Shown piece by piece: positions 35,514 to 44,233 of a DNA stretch of 64,000 nt (positions are counted from its first letter, which is position 1; each line of letters opens with the position of its first letter). The stretch lies in NCBI RefSeq assembly GCF_002572525.1, contig NZ_PDBS01000008.1:434001-498000 (forward strand), read 5' to 3'. The DNA comes from Natrinema sp. CBA1119 (GTDB taxonomy: Archaea; Halobacteriota; Halobacteria; Halobacteriales; Natrialbaceae). The translations under genes were made by a program, and so were the position numbers. Below the pieces are notes generated by a model. The model searched no databases. It saw nothing but the letters and a program-made list of their open reading frames with translations, and was not told the origin of the DNA.

Positions 35514-37151
35514 TTACAGGTTGTGTTTTTCCTGTTCTTGTTCCCGGAGTTCGACGCGGCGGATCTTCCCGCTCGAGGTCTTCGGGAGTTCGTCCGTGAA
35601 CTCGATCCGGCGGGGATACTTGTAGGGAGCCGTCTCCTCTTTCATGAACGCCTGGATCTCGTCTTTCAGCTCGTCGCTGCTCTCGTAGTCCTCGGAGAGG
35701 ATCACGTAGGCCTTGACGACGTTGCCGCGTTCTTCGTGTGGGCTGTCGACCACGGCGGCTTCGGCGACGGCATCGTGGCTAACAAGCGCGTCCTCGACCT
35801 CGAACGGACCGATACGGTAGCCAGAGGAGATAATGATATCGTCGGCTCGCCCCTCGAAGAAGAAGTATCCGTCCTCGTCGGCAGAGGCGAGGTCACCGGT
35901 ACGATAGTAGTCCCCGGAAAGCTTCTGCTCGTCGAGTTCCGGCTTCTCGTAGTAGCCGTCGAAGATCGCCGGCGAATCGACCGGGACGGCAATCTCACCG
36001 ATTTCACCGGTTTCGACCTCTTCTTCGTCGTCGACGTCGATTATCGTCGCGCCGACGCCCGGCGTCGGCTTGCCCATACTCCCGGATTTGATATCGATAC
36101 CGGGGTAGTTCGTCACGAGCGCGACGGTTTCGGTCTGGCCGTAGCCGTCGCGCGGAGTGACGCCCCATGCGTCCCGGATACGCTCGATCGGTTCGCGGTT
36201 GAGCGGTTCGCCCGCCGAGAGCGTGTCGTTCAGCTGGACGTCGTACGCCTCGAGGTCGGCGTTCGCGAACATCCGGTACTGGGTCGGGACGGAACAGAGC
36301 TTGGTAACGCTCTCTTCCTCGAGGATCTCGAGGAACGTTTCGGGCTCGAACGCCCCGTCGTAGATGAGCTGGGTCGCACCGGTCGTCAGGCCGACACCGA
36401 CCGGGCTCCAGAACCACTTCGCCCAGCCGGTCCCGGTCGTCGCCCACAGCAGTTCGTCCTCGAGGTCGGTCTCCTCGTCGACACCCCACCAGTACGGAGC
36501 GTTGATGCGATTGAAGCAGTACTGCCAGCGGTGTTTGTGTAAGACCGGCTTCGGCTGACCGGTCGTCCCGCTGGTATAGTTGATCGTCATCGGATCGTCA
36601 GCCGTCAGCTCCGGGCCGTCGTAGTCGGCCGATTCATCAGCCATAACATCCGTGGCGGTCGTCCAATTCTCGCCGTGTAGATCCGCCTCGGTGCCATCGA
36701 GAACGATTACGCGCTCGAGGGGCGTCTCGTCGAGGATCGGCTCGACCATGTCAGTCAGCGACTCGTGGACGACGATGCTCGTTGCATTACAGTCGTTCGC
36801 CCGGAATTCGATATCTTTCGAGCGAAGCATCGACGAGCAGGGGACCAACAGCGAACCGGTCGCCAGCGCACCGAGCTGCACGGCAAAGGCGTCGGGATGA
36901 CGGGGGAAGAGGTGCATGATCCGGTCGCCTTTGCCGACACCGCTCGCCTCGAGCCCGTTCGCGAACCGATTCGTGTCGTCCCGGATGTCGGCGTACGTCC
37001 GTTCCTCGCGATCGCCGTCCTCGTTCAGAAACCGAACGGCGACTCGATCGCCGAACTCCTCGGCGTGGTCGGCGACGACCGACGTGATCGTGTACGAGTC
37101 CGGGATGGTCCACTCGAAGCTCTCCACTTCTGCGTCGTAATTTACACCCAT
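35514..37151 (-). CDS. AMP-forming acyl-CoA synthetase
   Basis: The 545-residue ligase has the P-loop TINYTSGTTGQPKPVLH, GYGQTE (A5 motif), YYRTGDLASADEDGYFFFEGR, DDIIISSGYRIGPFEVE and PKTSSGKIRRVELRE with the adenylation Lys. The family converts short or medium fatty acids to acyl-CoA with ATP. Here isobutyrate or another short branched acid is the likely substrate, by context. It converges with the thioesterase gene and diverges from the mutase gene. Confidence 0.9.
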   Translation of the reverse strand: MGVNYDAEVESFEWTIPDSYTITSVVADHAEEFGDRVAVRFLNEDGDREERTYADIRDDTNRFANGLEASGVGKGDRIMHLFPRHPDAFAVQLGALATGSLLVPCSSMLRSKDIEFRANDCNATSIVVHESLTDMVEPILDETPLERVIVLDGTEADLHGENWTTATDVMADESADYDGPELTADDPMTINYTSGTTGQPKPVLHKHRWQYCFNRINAPYWWGVDEETDLEDELLWATTGTGWAKWFWSPVGVGLTTGATQLIYDGAFEPETFLEILEEESVTKLCSVPTQYRMFANADLEAYDVQLNDTLSAGEPLNREPIERIRDAWGVTPRDGYGQTETVALVTNYPGIDIKSGSMGKPTPGVGATIIDVDDEEEVETGEIGEIAVPVDSPAIFDGYYEKPELDEQKLSGDYYRTGDLASADEDGYFFFEGRADDIIISSGYRIGPFEVEDALVSHDAVAEAAVVDSPHEERGNVVKAYVILSEDYESSDELKDEIQAFMKEETAPYKYPRRIEFTDELPKTSSGKIRRVELREQEQEKHNL

Positions 37152-37431
37152 ACTCGGCTAATCATAGCTCGCCGGCTTGAATCTTTTGTTGTTCGTGGCA
37201 TTCCGTATCATAGAACGTGGAACTGGTCCGTGCTGAGAGTGACCCCTGGGTTGACAGTCAGACTGAGGCGAAATGCGACACTGTCCCTCCTGGCCGTAGC
37301 GTGCCGTCTCGAGACAGGTGACCGCTCGCTCGAGGGTTGCCGTCACGGGCGTCTCCGGAGACGTACCATCAAGTCCAGCGGCGATTGGTAGACCCTGTTG
37401 TGACCGGTCAGACACTAGACTAGGGCAAGAC

Positions 37432-37460
37432 TTTAGAATAGTTGTCTGTATACAGTAGAC
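37432..37460 (+). promoter_or_regulatory. TATA box with overlapping-start palindrome before the mutase gene
   Basis: TTTAGAATA (37432-37440) is 26 bases before the mutase ATG, so the transcript is probably leaderless. Between them lies GTC-TGTATACA-GTAGAC (37444-37460), a perfect eight-base palindrome with GTC/GAC flanks. A protein bound there would block initiation; IclR at 26751 is a candidate. Confidence 0.4.
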
Positions 37461-37461
37461 A

Positions 37462-39159
37462 ATGTTCGACGAGCAAGAACTGGCGGATATTTCCCAGCAA
37501 CGGGAGTCGTGGGAGGAAGATACGCTCGAACCGTTTCTGGAACGTGGCGAACGTAAAGAGCGGTTTGCGACGGTTTCAAACCACGAGATCGATCGCCTCT
37601 ACACGGCGAACGACATCGCCGATCTCGATTTCGACGAGGACCTCGGCTTCCCCGGCGAGCCGCCGTACACTCGGGGACCGTATCCGACCATGTACCGCGG
37701 ACGCACGTGGACAATGCGACAGTTCGCGGGTTTCGGGACCGCCGAGGAGACCAACGAGCGGTTTCACTACCTCATCGACGAGGGGCAAACGGGGCTCTCG
37801 ACTGCCTTCGACATGCCGTCGCTAATGGGTCTCGACTCGGACCATCCGATGAGCGAAGGCGAGGTCGGCAAGGAAGGTGTCGCCGTCGATACCCTTCGTG
37901 ACATGGAAATCCTCTTCGACGGGATCGACATTAGCGACGTGTCGACCTCGTTCACGATCAACCCTTCGGCGGCTGTCATCTATGCGATGTACATTGCACT
38001 GGCCGACCAGCAGGGCATCCCCCGTGACGAAGTCAAGGGGACCCTTCAGAACGACATGCTCAAAGAGTTCATCGCCCAAAAGGAGTGGGTTATCCCCCCC
38101 GATCCCTCCCTCAAAATCGTCACGGACACGATCGAGTTCGCCGTCGACGAAACGCCGAATTTTCACCCGATTTCCATCTCCGGCTATCACATCCGTGAAG
38201 CCGGATCGACCGCCGCTCAGGAGGCCGCGTTCACGCTCGCAGACGGGTTCGCATACGTGGAGGACTGCCTCGAACGCGGGCTCGAGGTCGACGAGTTCGC
38301 GCCGCTACTCTCGTTTTTCTTCAACTCCCACAACTCCATATTCGAAGAGATCGCAAAATTTCGGGCCTCACGTCGCATCTATGCCCGCATAATGGACGAA
38401 CGGTATGACGCAGAACAACCTGAATCGAAACGGCTGAAATTCCACACACAGACGGCGGGCCAATCGCTGACCGCCCAGCAGCCCCTGAACAATATCGTCC
38501 GCGTCACCATTCAGGCGCTGGGCGGCGTCCTCGGCGGAACCCAGTCGCTGCACACCAACAGCTTCGATGAGGCACTGGCGCTTCCGAGCGAGAAGGCGGT
38601 CCGCGTCGCCCTGCGGACACAGCAGATCATCGCCGACGAATCCGGCGCAGCCGACATCGTCGATCCGATGGGCGGCAGTTTCGCGATCGAGAAACTCACA
38701 AACGAGATGGAAGCCGAAATACTGTCGTACATCGAGGAGATCGAGGAAATCGGCAACGGCTCGATCCGTGACGGAGTCCTCGCCGGCATCGACCAGGGGT
38801 ACTTCCAGCGCGAGATCGGTGAGGCGAGTTACGAGTACCAACAGCGCGTCGAACACGGCGAGGAAGTCGTCGTCGGCGTCAACAAGTTCACCATCGAGGA
38901 GGACACCTCGCCGGATACCCTCCAGATCGACGAAACGACTCGTGAGCGTCAACTCGATCGGCTCGAGCGTGTCAAAGACGAACGCAACAACGAGGAAGTC
39001 GACGCGACGCTGTCGGCGCTGTCTGACGCCATCGAAAACCAGGAAAACGTCATGCCGTACATCGTTGACGCGGTAAAAGCGTACGTCTCGATGGGCGAAA
39101 TCATGCAGGTGTTCGAGGATCACCACGGTGCATATCAGGAGGAACTCTCACCCGTCTGA
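37462..39159 (+). CDS. icmA: B12-dependent acyl-CoA mutase large subunit, isobutyryl-CoA mutase-like
   Basis: The 565-residue TIM-barrel subunit has [51 protein letters not shown] and [20 protein letters not shown]. The equivalents of methylmalonyl-CoA mutase Tyr89, Arg207 and His244 are Phe88, Gln206 (FIAQKEW) and His243. Phe and Gln are the residues known from isobutyryl-CoA mutase; Ala115 argues against 2-hydroxyisobutyryl-CoA mutase, which has Asp. Length (565) and a separate small subunit also fit IcmA/IcmB. The usual haloarchaeal annotation would be McmA, so the gene symbol is a prediction from residues. Confidence 0.75.
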   Translation: MFDEQELADISQQRESWEEDTLEPFLERGERKERFATVSNHEIDRLYTANDIADLDFDEDLGFPGEPPYTRGPYPTMYRGRTWTMRQFAGFGTAEETNERFHYLIDEGQTGLSTAFDMPSLMGLDSDHPMSEGEVGKEGVAVDTLRDMEILFDGIDISDVSTSFTINPSAAVIYAMYIALADQQGIPRDEVKGTLQNDMLKEFIAQKEWVIPPDPSLKIVTDTIEFAVDETPNFHPISISGYHIREAGSTAAQEAAFTLADGFAYVEDCLERGLEVDEFAPLLSFFFNSHNSIFEEIAKFRASRRIYARIMDERYDAEQPESKRLKFHTQTAGQSLTAQQPLNNIVRVTIQALGGVLGGTQSLHTNSFDEALALPSEKAVRVALRTQQIIADESGAADIVDPMGGSFAIEKLTNEMEAEILSYIEEIEEIGNGSIRDGVLAGIDQGYFQREIGEASYEYQQRVEHGEEVVVGVNKFTIEEDTSPDTLQIDETTRERQLDRLERVKDERNNEEVDATLSALSDAIENQENVMPYIVDAVKAYVSMGEIMQVFEDHHGAYQEELSPV

Positions 39160-39741
39160 GTGAGGCGACTCCGCTCATTCGTCGATCCCTTCTGTGTACG
39201 ACTCCTGTTCGAGACGGTGCACTTCTGATAGGTGTCTCCACCGATCGGTATCTCGTCGACCTCGACTTTCTTGTAGTCACACACTTGCTAACCCCTTCTT
39301 GGAACAATCCCCGATTTAAGATGCCGAGACAATCGTGGATCGCTGACTCCTGTGCTACGTTTGGCTCTGGTGAATCACTAGACTGTATCGACTTCAGGGG
39401 TATAGACCCGACGACTTGAGGGGCTACTCTGGGGCAATTTGGTCACAATCCCAAGGAATCCGTGATAGCGGAGTGATTGGACTCTACCACAGGCACGCTA
39501 AAACCACTCAACCTAACGCCGTATGGCGATTCACCAAAGCCCTACGTTTTGAATTGCATCGATATTGTCGACGGCCGCTTCGTGGACCGTCATATACTAC
39601 CACAGAGAGTAGCGGAAGTAACCATCTTCACCAGCTCTGGAAACGGTACCGTCGAGACGATACAAATTCACTTTTGAAAATCTACTGCGTTTCATCCGGC
39701 ATTCCGATAGTATCATACGGTAATACGTAAAACACAGACCT
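39160..39741. other. Spacer splitting the mutase subunit genes
   Basis: Within the mutase gene pair lie 580 bases. A lone IS5 end (CTCTGGTGAATCACTAGAC, 39365-39383) matches the tip of copy C. A protein-like tail at 39477-39677 (LTPYGDSPKPYVLNCIDIVD...) has only a TTG start and follows a TGA, so it is a C-terminal fragment of an unknown protein. Insertion and loss of foreign DNA probably separated the two subunit genes. Confidence 0.45.
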
Positions 39742-40155
39742 ATGAGTGCTGGCAGCGATCAGCAAAGTATTCGGTGTATGGTTGCAAAAGTCGGGCTCGA
39801 CGGTCACGACCGCGGAGCTCACGTTATTGCACGCGCCTTTCGTGACGCCGGGTTCGAAGTCATCTACTCCGGACTGCACAAAGCACCCGAAGAGATCGTC
39901 CAGGCTGCCGTCCAAGAAGACGTCGATATCCTCGGAGTCTCCATTCTCTCGGGCGCTCACGACACGCTCGTTCCAAAGATCATGGACGGCCTCGAGGAGT
40001 ACGGGGCAATGGAGAACACGCTCGTCCTCGTCGGCGGCGTGATCCCCGAAGAGGATCGCGCCGCACTCGAGGCAGCGGGCATTTCGGCAATCTTCGGCCC
40101 CGGGACATCGGTCGAGGAGACGATCGAGTTCGTTCGCGAGAACACATCTGAGTGA
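39742..40155 (+). CDS. icmB: B12-dependent mutase small subunit (cobalamin-binding)
   Basis: The 137-residue Rossmann-like protein has the cobalamin motif LDGHDRG (His22 is the lower axial ligand), SILSGAH and VLVGGVIPEED. Size fits the small subunits of isobutyryl-CoA or methylmalonyl-CoA mutases. It pairs with the large subunit encoded 580 bases upstream. Its stop overlaps the start of the MeaB-like gene (TGATG), the normal arrangement for the chaperone operon. Which mutase it serves follows from the large subunit. Confidence 0.85.
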   Translation: MSAGSDQQSIRCMVAKVGLDGHDRGAHVIARAFRDAGFEVIYSGLHKAPEEIVQAAVQEDVDILGVSILSGAHDTLVPKIMDGLEEYGAMENTLVLVGGVIPEEDRAALEAAGISAIFGPGTSVEETIEFVRENTSE

Positions 40156-40300
40156 TGAGTACCGACGAGGCTCTGCTCGCAGGCGAACATCGCGCCGGCT
40201 CGAGTCATTTCGAATATCAAGAACCGCTCGCTGGGCTACCGGAAGCTCATCTCAGAGCTATCTGCCCACATGGACGGCGTCGTCTCGAGGTCTCACTGAT
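40155..40300 (+). pseudogene. meaB: MeaB/ArgK-type mutase chaperone, 5' remnant
   Basis: The first residues MSTDEALLAGEHRA are typical of MeaB. After about 40195 the frame shifts and continues ARVISNIKNRSLGYRKLISE, again MeaB-like, then stops near 40297 before any GTP-binding motif. MeaB GTPases load and protect the B12 mutase. The gene is frameshifted and cut; the cut is next to IS6 remnants. Confidence 0.75.
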
Positions 40301-40344
40301 AAAAATCGTCATAATGGGGGAGAGAACAGAATTGTTCTTCCAAT

Positions 40345-40560
40345 ACAATTAGTATGGACTCGAAGCAATTCCTGATGTCGCAGTCTTTGGACCACGTGGT
40401 ACCGATCCACCCGCTGCGTTTGTGCGTGAATTAGCCGAGAAACACGATCTCTCCGAAGCCGAGTTTCTCGTCGGTGGCTATAGGTATCTGACTGCCCTCT
40501 TTCGGCTAGGGGTGAGCGGTTGACCTAACTATAACGAACGAAACCTGAATGAAAAGTGGT
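40345..40560 (+). mobile_element. IS6-family transposase relic
   Basis: Pieces GLEAIPDVAVFGPRGTDPPA, FVRELAEKHDLSEAEFLVGG and NYNERNLNEKWF match the middle of the transposase at 40635, with stops between. Only this internal part survives. It adjoins the meaB remnant. Confidence 0.6.
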
Positions 40561-41297
40561 TTTAAACTTCCAAAGGCACTGTCTAGTTGAGTCAGTTTGA
40601 GAAGTGAGCAGGTCGTTGAGTTTCTTGTCCAAAGATGCTCGCAGACCTGCTCAGTGAGAGCTATGCGGCGGATTTAGAAGAATCTTGGGAGAACGAGCGG
40701 ACGGCGACGCCCGTCAGGGCGTTCGCCGTCCGCCTCCACGAAACTGGTTGTTCTCTTCGGGAGACAACAACAATTTTAGCCGAATTAGGCGTTGAACGCT
40801 CGTATGGAGCGGTCTGGAATTGGGTACATCGGCTGGCTGACAGCGGTTGCGACCCGCCGACGGCGAAGCCGTCAAGGGTCGCGGTTGACGAGACTGCTGT
40901 CAAAATCAATGGCGAGTGGTCTTGGTTGTACGCTGCAATAGACATCGAGACAAAGTTGATTCTCGACGTCGCACTGTTTGGTCGGCACGGCACCGATCCG
41001 GCGGCTGCGTTTCTGCATCAACTCAAGGAGAAACACGATCTTTCGGAGGCTACGTTTCTCGTCGATCAATTCGGCTATCGGACTGCCCTCTCTCGGTTAG
41101 GACTGAGCGGTCAGGTCAACTATACCGAGCGAAACCTGATCGAAAACTGTCCTGTTTCGACTTGATAAGACTACTGAGCGATCGACGACACGAGAGGCTG
41201 TGATTCATCAGATCACGAAGCGGTCAATGCTGAAGGAACCTGCTGCAAATGTACTCAACCAGCCGTAATTCTCTAGATTCAGTTCCAATTATGCGTG

Positions 41298-41337
41298 ACT
41301 CTCCCCCTCTGGAGAGTGCCGCCGCTCCTGCGGCGGC
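41298..41337 (-). terminator. Two adjacent hairpins after the IS4 transposase
   Basis: ACTCTCC...GGAGAGT (41298-41317) and GCCGCCG...CGGCGGC (41318-41337) lie 24-63 bases past the stop of the transposase on the minus strand. They may end transcription or block read-through within the IS. Confidence 0.35.
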
Positions 41338-41360
41338 GCTCTCATGGAGTCTTGAGTGAG

Positions 41361-42575
41361 TCACCCGTACACGGGAAGCGACTGATTCCAGCGTGTACGG
41401 ATGAGACGGATCGCTTCCGGCACGCCACCCCGAAGGGGGTGGCAGTGCCGGAACCATTCGATCAGGACGTAACCAATCAATGTACAGAACAGCTCGAACA
41501 ACACACCGTTCACCGATTGTGAGTGGAAATTCTCGATGTTCGTATACTGCTTCAACTCTCGGAACAGAATCTCGATCAATGTCCGAAGTGTGTAGATATT
41601 CATCACATCTATGGGATCGTAATTTGCAGAAGATAGCGTTGTTAGATACGCTATCTCCTCTCCGTCCACGTCCTCAAACAGGATCCGTCGAAACGTTTCG
41701 CCGGTCTCGGCGAGTTCAATCAGTTCGTCACGTACGTGGCGCGTTCCTGCTTCGTCAGTGATGTCGATGTCCTGGATTTCCTCCAGGACATCGACCCGAG
41801 AATCTGATTGCAATAAACACACGAAGTCCTTTTCCCGCTCTTTCAACGCACAGAAGCGGTCATAATCAAGATAGCCACGATCGAACACGTGAATCGGCGA
41901 GTCGAGGTCTGCGAAGACCTCGACGTCGTCTTGGAGATGATCGAACTGGGTTGGTTCACGTGTCTCACCCGCTGTGACGGACACGCCAAGAGGCTGCTTG
42001 GCGTGTCCGTCCACACGTGCAGCAAGATTGAGTTTGAGACCCCAGTTACCTGGGTTGATCTCGTCAATGACTTCGTCATCATCAAATTCACTCGGAATAG
42101 TAACTGATCTAGTGAGAGCTAGATTTGTTCCATCGAGAGCGACGACTGCTCGATCGAGCCGTTCCAACCGCTTACGCTGGACATTACGTTGGTGATACAG
42201 CTGCGATGAATGGAGTAGCCCAAAGAGGACACGAACGACCGCGCGATAGTCGCGGTCGTTCGTATGCCGGGAGAACGTCGACGCAGCCATTTCTTCCAGT
42301 TGATTATGCGTGGCCGTCTTCTCGGCCAGTTCAGCGAGTGAATCAGACGGGTGAATCCCTTCGAAGACACCGATCTTGAGATGATTCTCAAAGTCGTGCT
42401 TGGCAGTGTACTTGCCGATCTTGAACTGGTCGGCGATGAACTCGCTGTCGACTTCGTCGAGCAACGAGTAAAATTTACTTGCGGTCGTTGGTGACTGACT
42501 GTACTCCTCGGATCGGGTCTGACGCGAAGAACGCTGTGTCTGAGAATGAACTGCTTCTGTCATCGTCTCGCTCAA
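41361..42575 (-). CDS. IS4-family transposase, ISH8-type
   Basis: The 404-residue protein has LDRAVVALDGTNLALTRS (first Asp), SPIHVFDRGYLDYDRFCALK (second Asp) and YTLRTLIEILFRELKQYTNI (Glu), the DDE set with the YREK-like segment of IS4. It appears complete and carries no frameshift. The basic N-terminal part (MTEAVHSQTQRSSRQTRSEE) is variable. Because its host IS6 is interrupted at the insertion point, this is the later of the two events. Confidence 0.9.
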   Translation of the reverse strand: MSETMTEAVHSQTQRSSRQTRSEEYSQSPTTASKFYSLLDEVDSEFIADQFKIGKYTAKHDFENHLKIGVFEGIHPSDSLAELAEKTATHNQLEEMAASTFSRHTNDRDYRAVVRVLFGLLHSSQLYHQRNVQRKRLERLDRAVVALDGTNLALTRSVTIPSEFDDDEVIDEINPGNWGLKLNLAARVDGHAKQPLGVSVTAGETREPTQFDHLQDDVEVFADLDSPIHVFDRGYLDYDRFCALKEREKDFVCLLQSDSRVDVLEEIQDIDITDEAGTRHVRDELIELAETGETFRRILFEDVDGEEIAYLTTLSSANYDPIDVMNIYTLRTLIEILFRELKQYTNIENFHSQSVNGVLFELFCTLIGYVLIEWFRHCHPLRGGVPEAIRLIRTRWNQSLPVYG

Positions 42576-42800
42576 TCTAACGGGCTGAGATCGGATTTAA
42601 GTACTCGAAATGGCACAGATCGAAAAGTGGTTTCACACCCTCAAAATTCGGATCGACCGCTTCCATAACTCATGGGTGGGCAATCGATCGAGCGTCCGCG
42701 AGTGTCTTGAACAATTTATGCACTACTATAACCGCCAGAGACCGCACCAAGCTCTTGATGGAAAGACGCCAATTGAGGAGGTGCAGAACTAGACAGTGCC

Positions 42801-43367
42801 ATCGCATCCAAAGTACCAAATTCGTTTGTCGTTCACGGTCACTTGTCGAATGAGGACACGATAACACAAATCGCTAACTTCCGGGGCAGAGACTCTGGTG
42901 CACTCGTGGCACCGATGCTCTTAGACGAGGGAATCGATGTTCCAGATGCTGATGTCGGTATCAACGTTGCCGGAACGAAATCACGCCTCCAACTCGTACA
43001 GCGAATGGGGAGAATTCTCCGACCAGGTGGGAAAATTCGACCGGTTTTCCATCATTTCGCTCATCCTGCAGAGATTGATTTGTATTACTCACTTGGTCCG
43101 ATCGAACCGACCGTAACGCAATCGGTCACACCACAAATCACGGAACGGCTACCAAGACGCATCGGACCAATACAACTCAGTCAGGCACTCAGTATGATCT
43201 CTCCTGACCAAGCCCAGCAACTCCTTAGAGGCGAGAGTATAATTGAAGAGCTACGTACGTATTCAGATAACCGATGGTGGCTAAGTTTCCTTGCCGATGA
43301 CTACCCTGACGAATTTGAGTCTTGGCTCCAGAAACGTGCACATGAACATTCATCAGCAGAAACATAA
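42801..43367 (+). pseudogene. C-terminal fragment of a superfamily 2 helicase
   Basis: Coding begins exactly at the IS6 edge (IASKVPNSFVVHGHLSNEDT) and includes motif V (LVAPMLLDEGIDVPDADVGI) and motif VI (QLVQRMGRILRP). The last 100 residues (SQALSMISPDQAQQLLRGES...) are helical. The Walker motifs and first RecA domain are missing. Helicases with this tail occur in haloarchaeal defence and restriction loci, but the exact system cannot be named from the fragment. Confidence 0.75.
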
Positions 43368-43466
43368 ATTCGATCAATAGAGACTCCACTAGGTAGTGAT
43401 ACTGAATGAAAATTCGTTTCCCTTCTTTATATCCTATGCTTTTAGGTATGCCAGAGTTCGGATCAC

Positions 43467-43724
43467 TTGAGTCGCAAGAGGGATGATACCGATGCGTACT
43501 GGCAGTTAGAAGAGGACCGCAACGAAATTGATCAGCAATTCGACCAGGATGTTGTCTGGGATGAACCCAAGGAAACACGTTTCGGGAAGAAACGAAGCCG
43601 AATCTGGATCGCGAAACACGGTGATGTTAGTGACGAGGAACAGTGGGGTACGTATCTTGACTGGATGATTGAGAACTGTGAACAATTCAATGACGTGTTC
43701 TATGACCGACTACAGCAACTGTAG
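43467..43724 (+). pseudogene. DUF4268-like C-terminal fragment
   Basis: The reading EDRNEIDQQFDQDVVWDEPK, RFGKKRSRIWIAKHGDVSDE and YLDWMIENCEQFNDVFYDRL matches the end of DUF4268 proteins, which are nuclease-like and often belong to restriction or phage-defence loci. The N-terminal domain is absent and coding upstream is out of frame. With the helicase fragment it suggests a destroyed defence locus. Confidence 0.55.
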
Positions 43725-43788
43725 ACATAGCGGGATGCCAGTTAATTGGATGCGATATACAGTCTCAGTAGCGTCTTCTGTCCCCGTG

Positions 43789-43918
43789 CTACTCTAATTT
43801 AATTGATTGAAATCCACACGTCGGGGCCTGACATACCAAATTCCCGGTTGACGGCTCTCGTTCGAGTCGGCTGCCACATGTAGGGCAGCGTCGCCCTGCT
43901 GTATCAGAACTATCTGAC
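43789..43918 (-). pseudogene. Zinc-ribbon C-terminal fragment
   Basis: On the minus strand SDSSDTAGRRCPTCGSRLE, then NLVCQAPTCGFQSIKLE, stops at 43789-43791. The CPTCG and CxxxxCG pairs form a zinc ribbon. The front is replaced by an IS6 relic. Whole protein unknown. Confidence 0.45.
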
Positions 43919-44175
43919 GGAGAATTCCGGGAGGTTATGAACAGTCGATCGGGCCCGTTCAACACCGAGTATATCGAAAATTAGAACAGTATTTGAAAGC
44001 GGAAGTCCAGCAAGATGGAACTGAATACTGAACTTCATCAACAGTCGCGGTGTTGCCTCGCGCTCCACAAAATCCAAGTCAATCTGGCCGATACTAGAAC
44101 TGAGGCGCGAGTTTTCGGCCATAGAACACTTTGAAAACGCTACGCCTCACTCCTTCAACCGTATCTGAACACCAC
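43919..44175 (-). mobile_element. IS6-family left-end relic
   Basis: On the minus strand the end GGTGTTCAGATACGG (near 44175) is followed by the transposase N-terminus (LDFVEREATPRLLMKFSIQF...LGVERARSTVHN) from 44122 to about 43920. It is the same subgroup as the copies at 16738 and 20279 and is truncated after about 65 codons. Confidence 0.65.
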
Positions 44176-44233
44176 CACAGATCTGATCTAAAACGAAACA
44201 CATGCACACTAGTAGAGCCAGACATCCTTACTT

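Larger units (their letters stand above)
41147..42617 (-). mobile_element. IS4-family (ISH8-like) element nested in IS6
   Basis: Flanked by the nine-base direct repeat GATCGAAAA (41138-41146, 42618-42626). Ends CTGTCCTGTTTCGA and, inversely, TGTGCCATTTCGA are similar. About 1.47 kb with one transposase gene. Confidence 0.8.
40635..42792 (+). pseudogene. IS6-family transposase, split by IS4
   Basis: The front (40635-41146) reads MLADLLSESYAADLEESWEN, VAVDETAVKINGEWSWLYAA (first Asp), FLVDQFGYRTALSRLGLSG (second Asp) and ends NLIE. The rest resumes after the IS4 at about 42618 with KWFHTLKIRIDRFHNSW, then HYYNRQRPHQALDGKTPIEE. Removing the IS4 with one repeat gives a continuous NLIEKWFHTLK. 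The intact enzyme would be about 230 residues. Confidence 0.85.
40575..42800 (+). mobile_element. IS6-family element interrupted by an IS4
   Basis: Perfect 14-base inverted ends GGCACTGTCTAGTT (40575-40588) and AACTAGACAGTGCC (42787-42800). Without the nested IS4 it would be about 750 bp, normal for IS6. The flanks carry no target repeat and belong to different contexts (IS6 relic left, helicase right), as expected after replicative transposition and deletion. Confidence 0.85.

Noticed and set aside
35523-36542. Long plus-strand frame (339 codons) opposite the acyl-CoA ligase
   Set aside because: It mirrors the ligase in a high-GC region; the minus strand carries all ligase motifs.
41298-41337. 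Two adjacent hairpins as another TnpB-type RNA end
   Set aside because: They lack the TGATGA-type linker and follow an IS4 transposase, so a terminator-like role is more likely.
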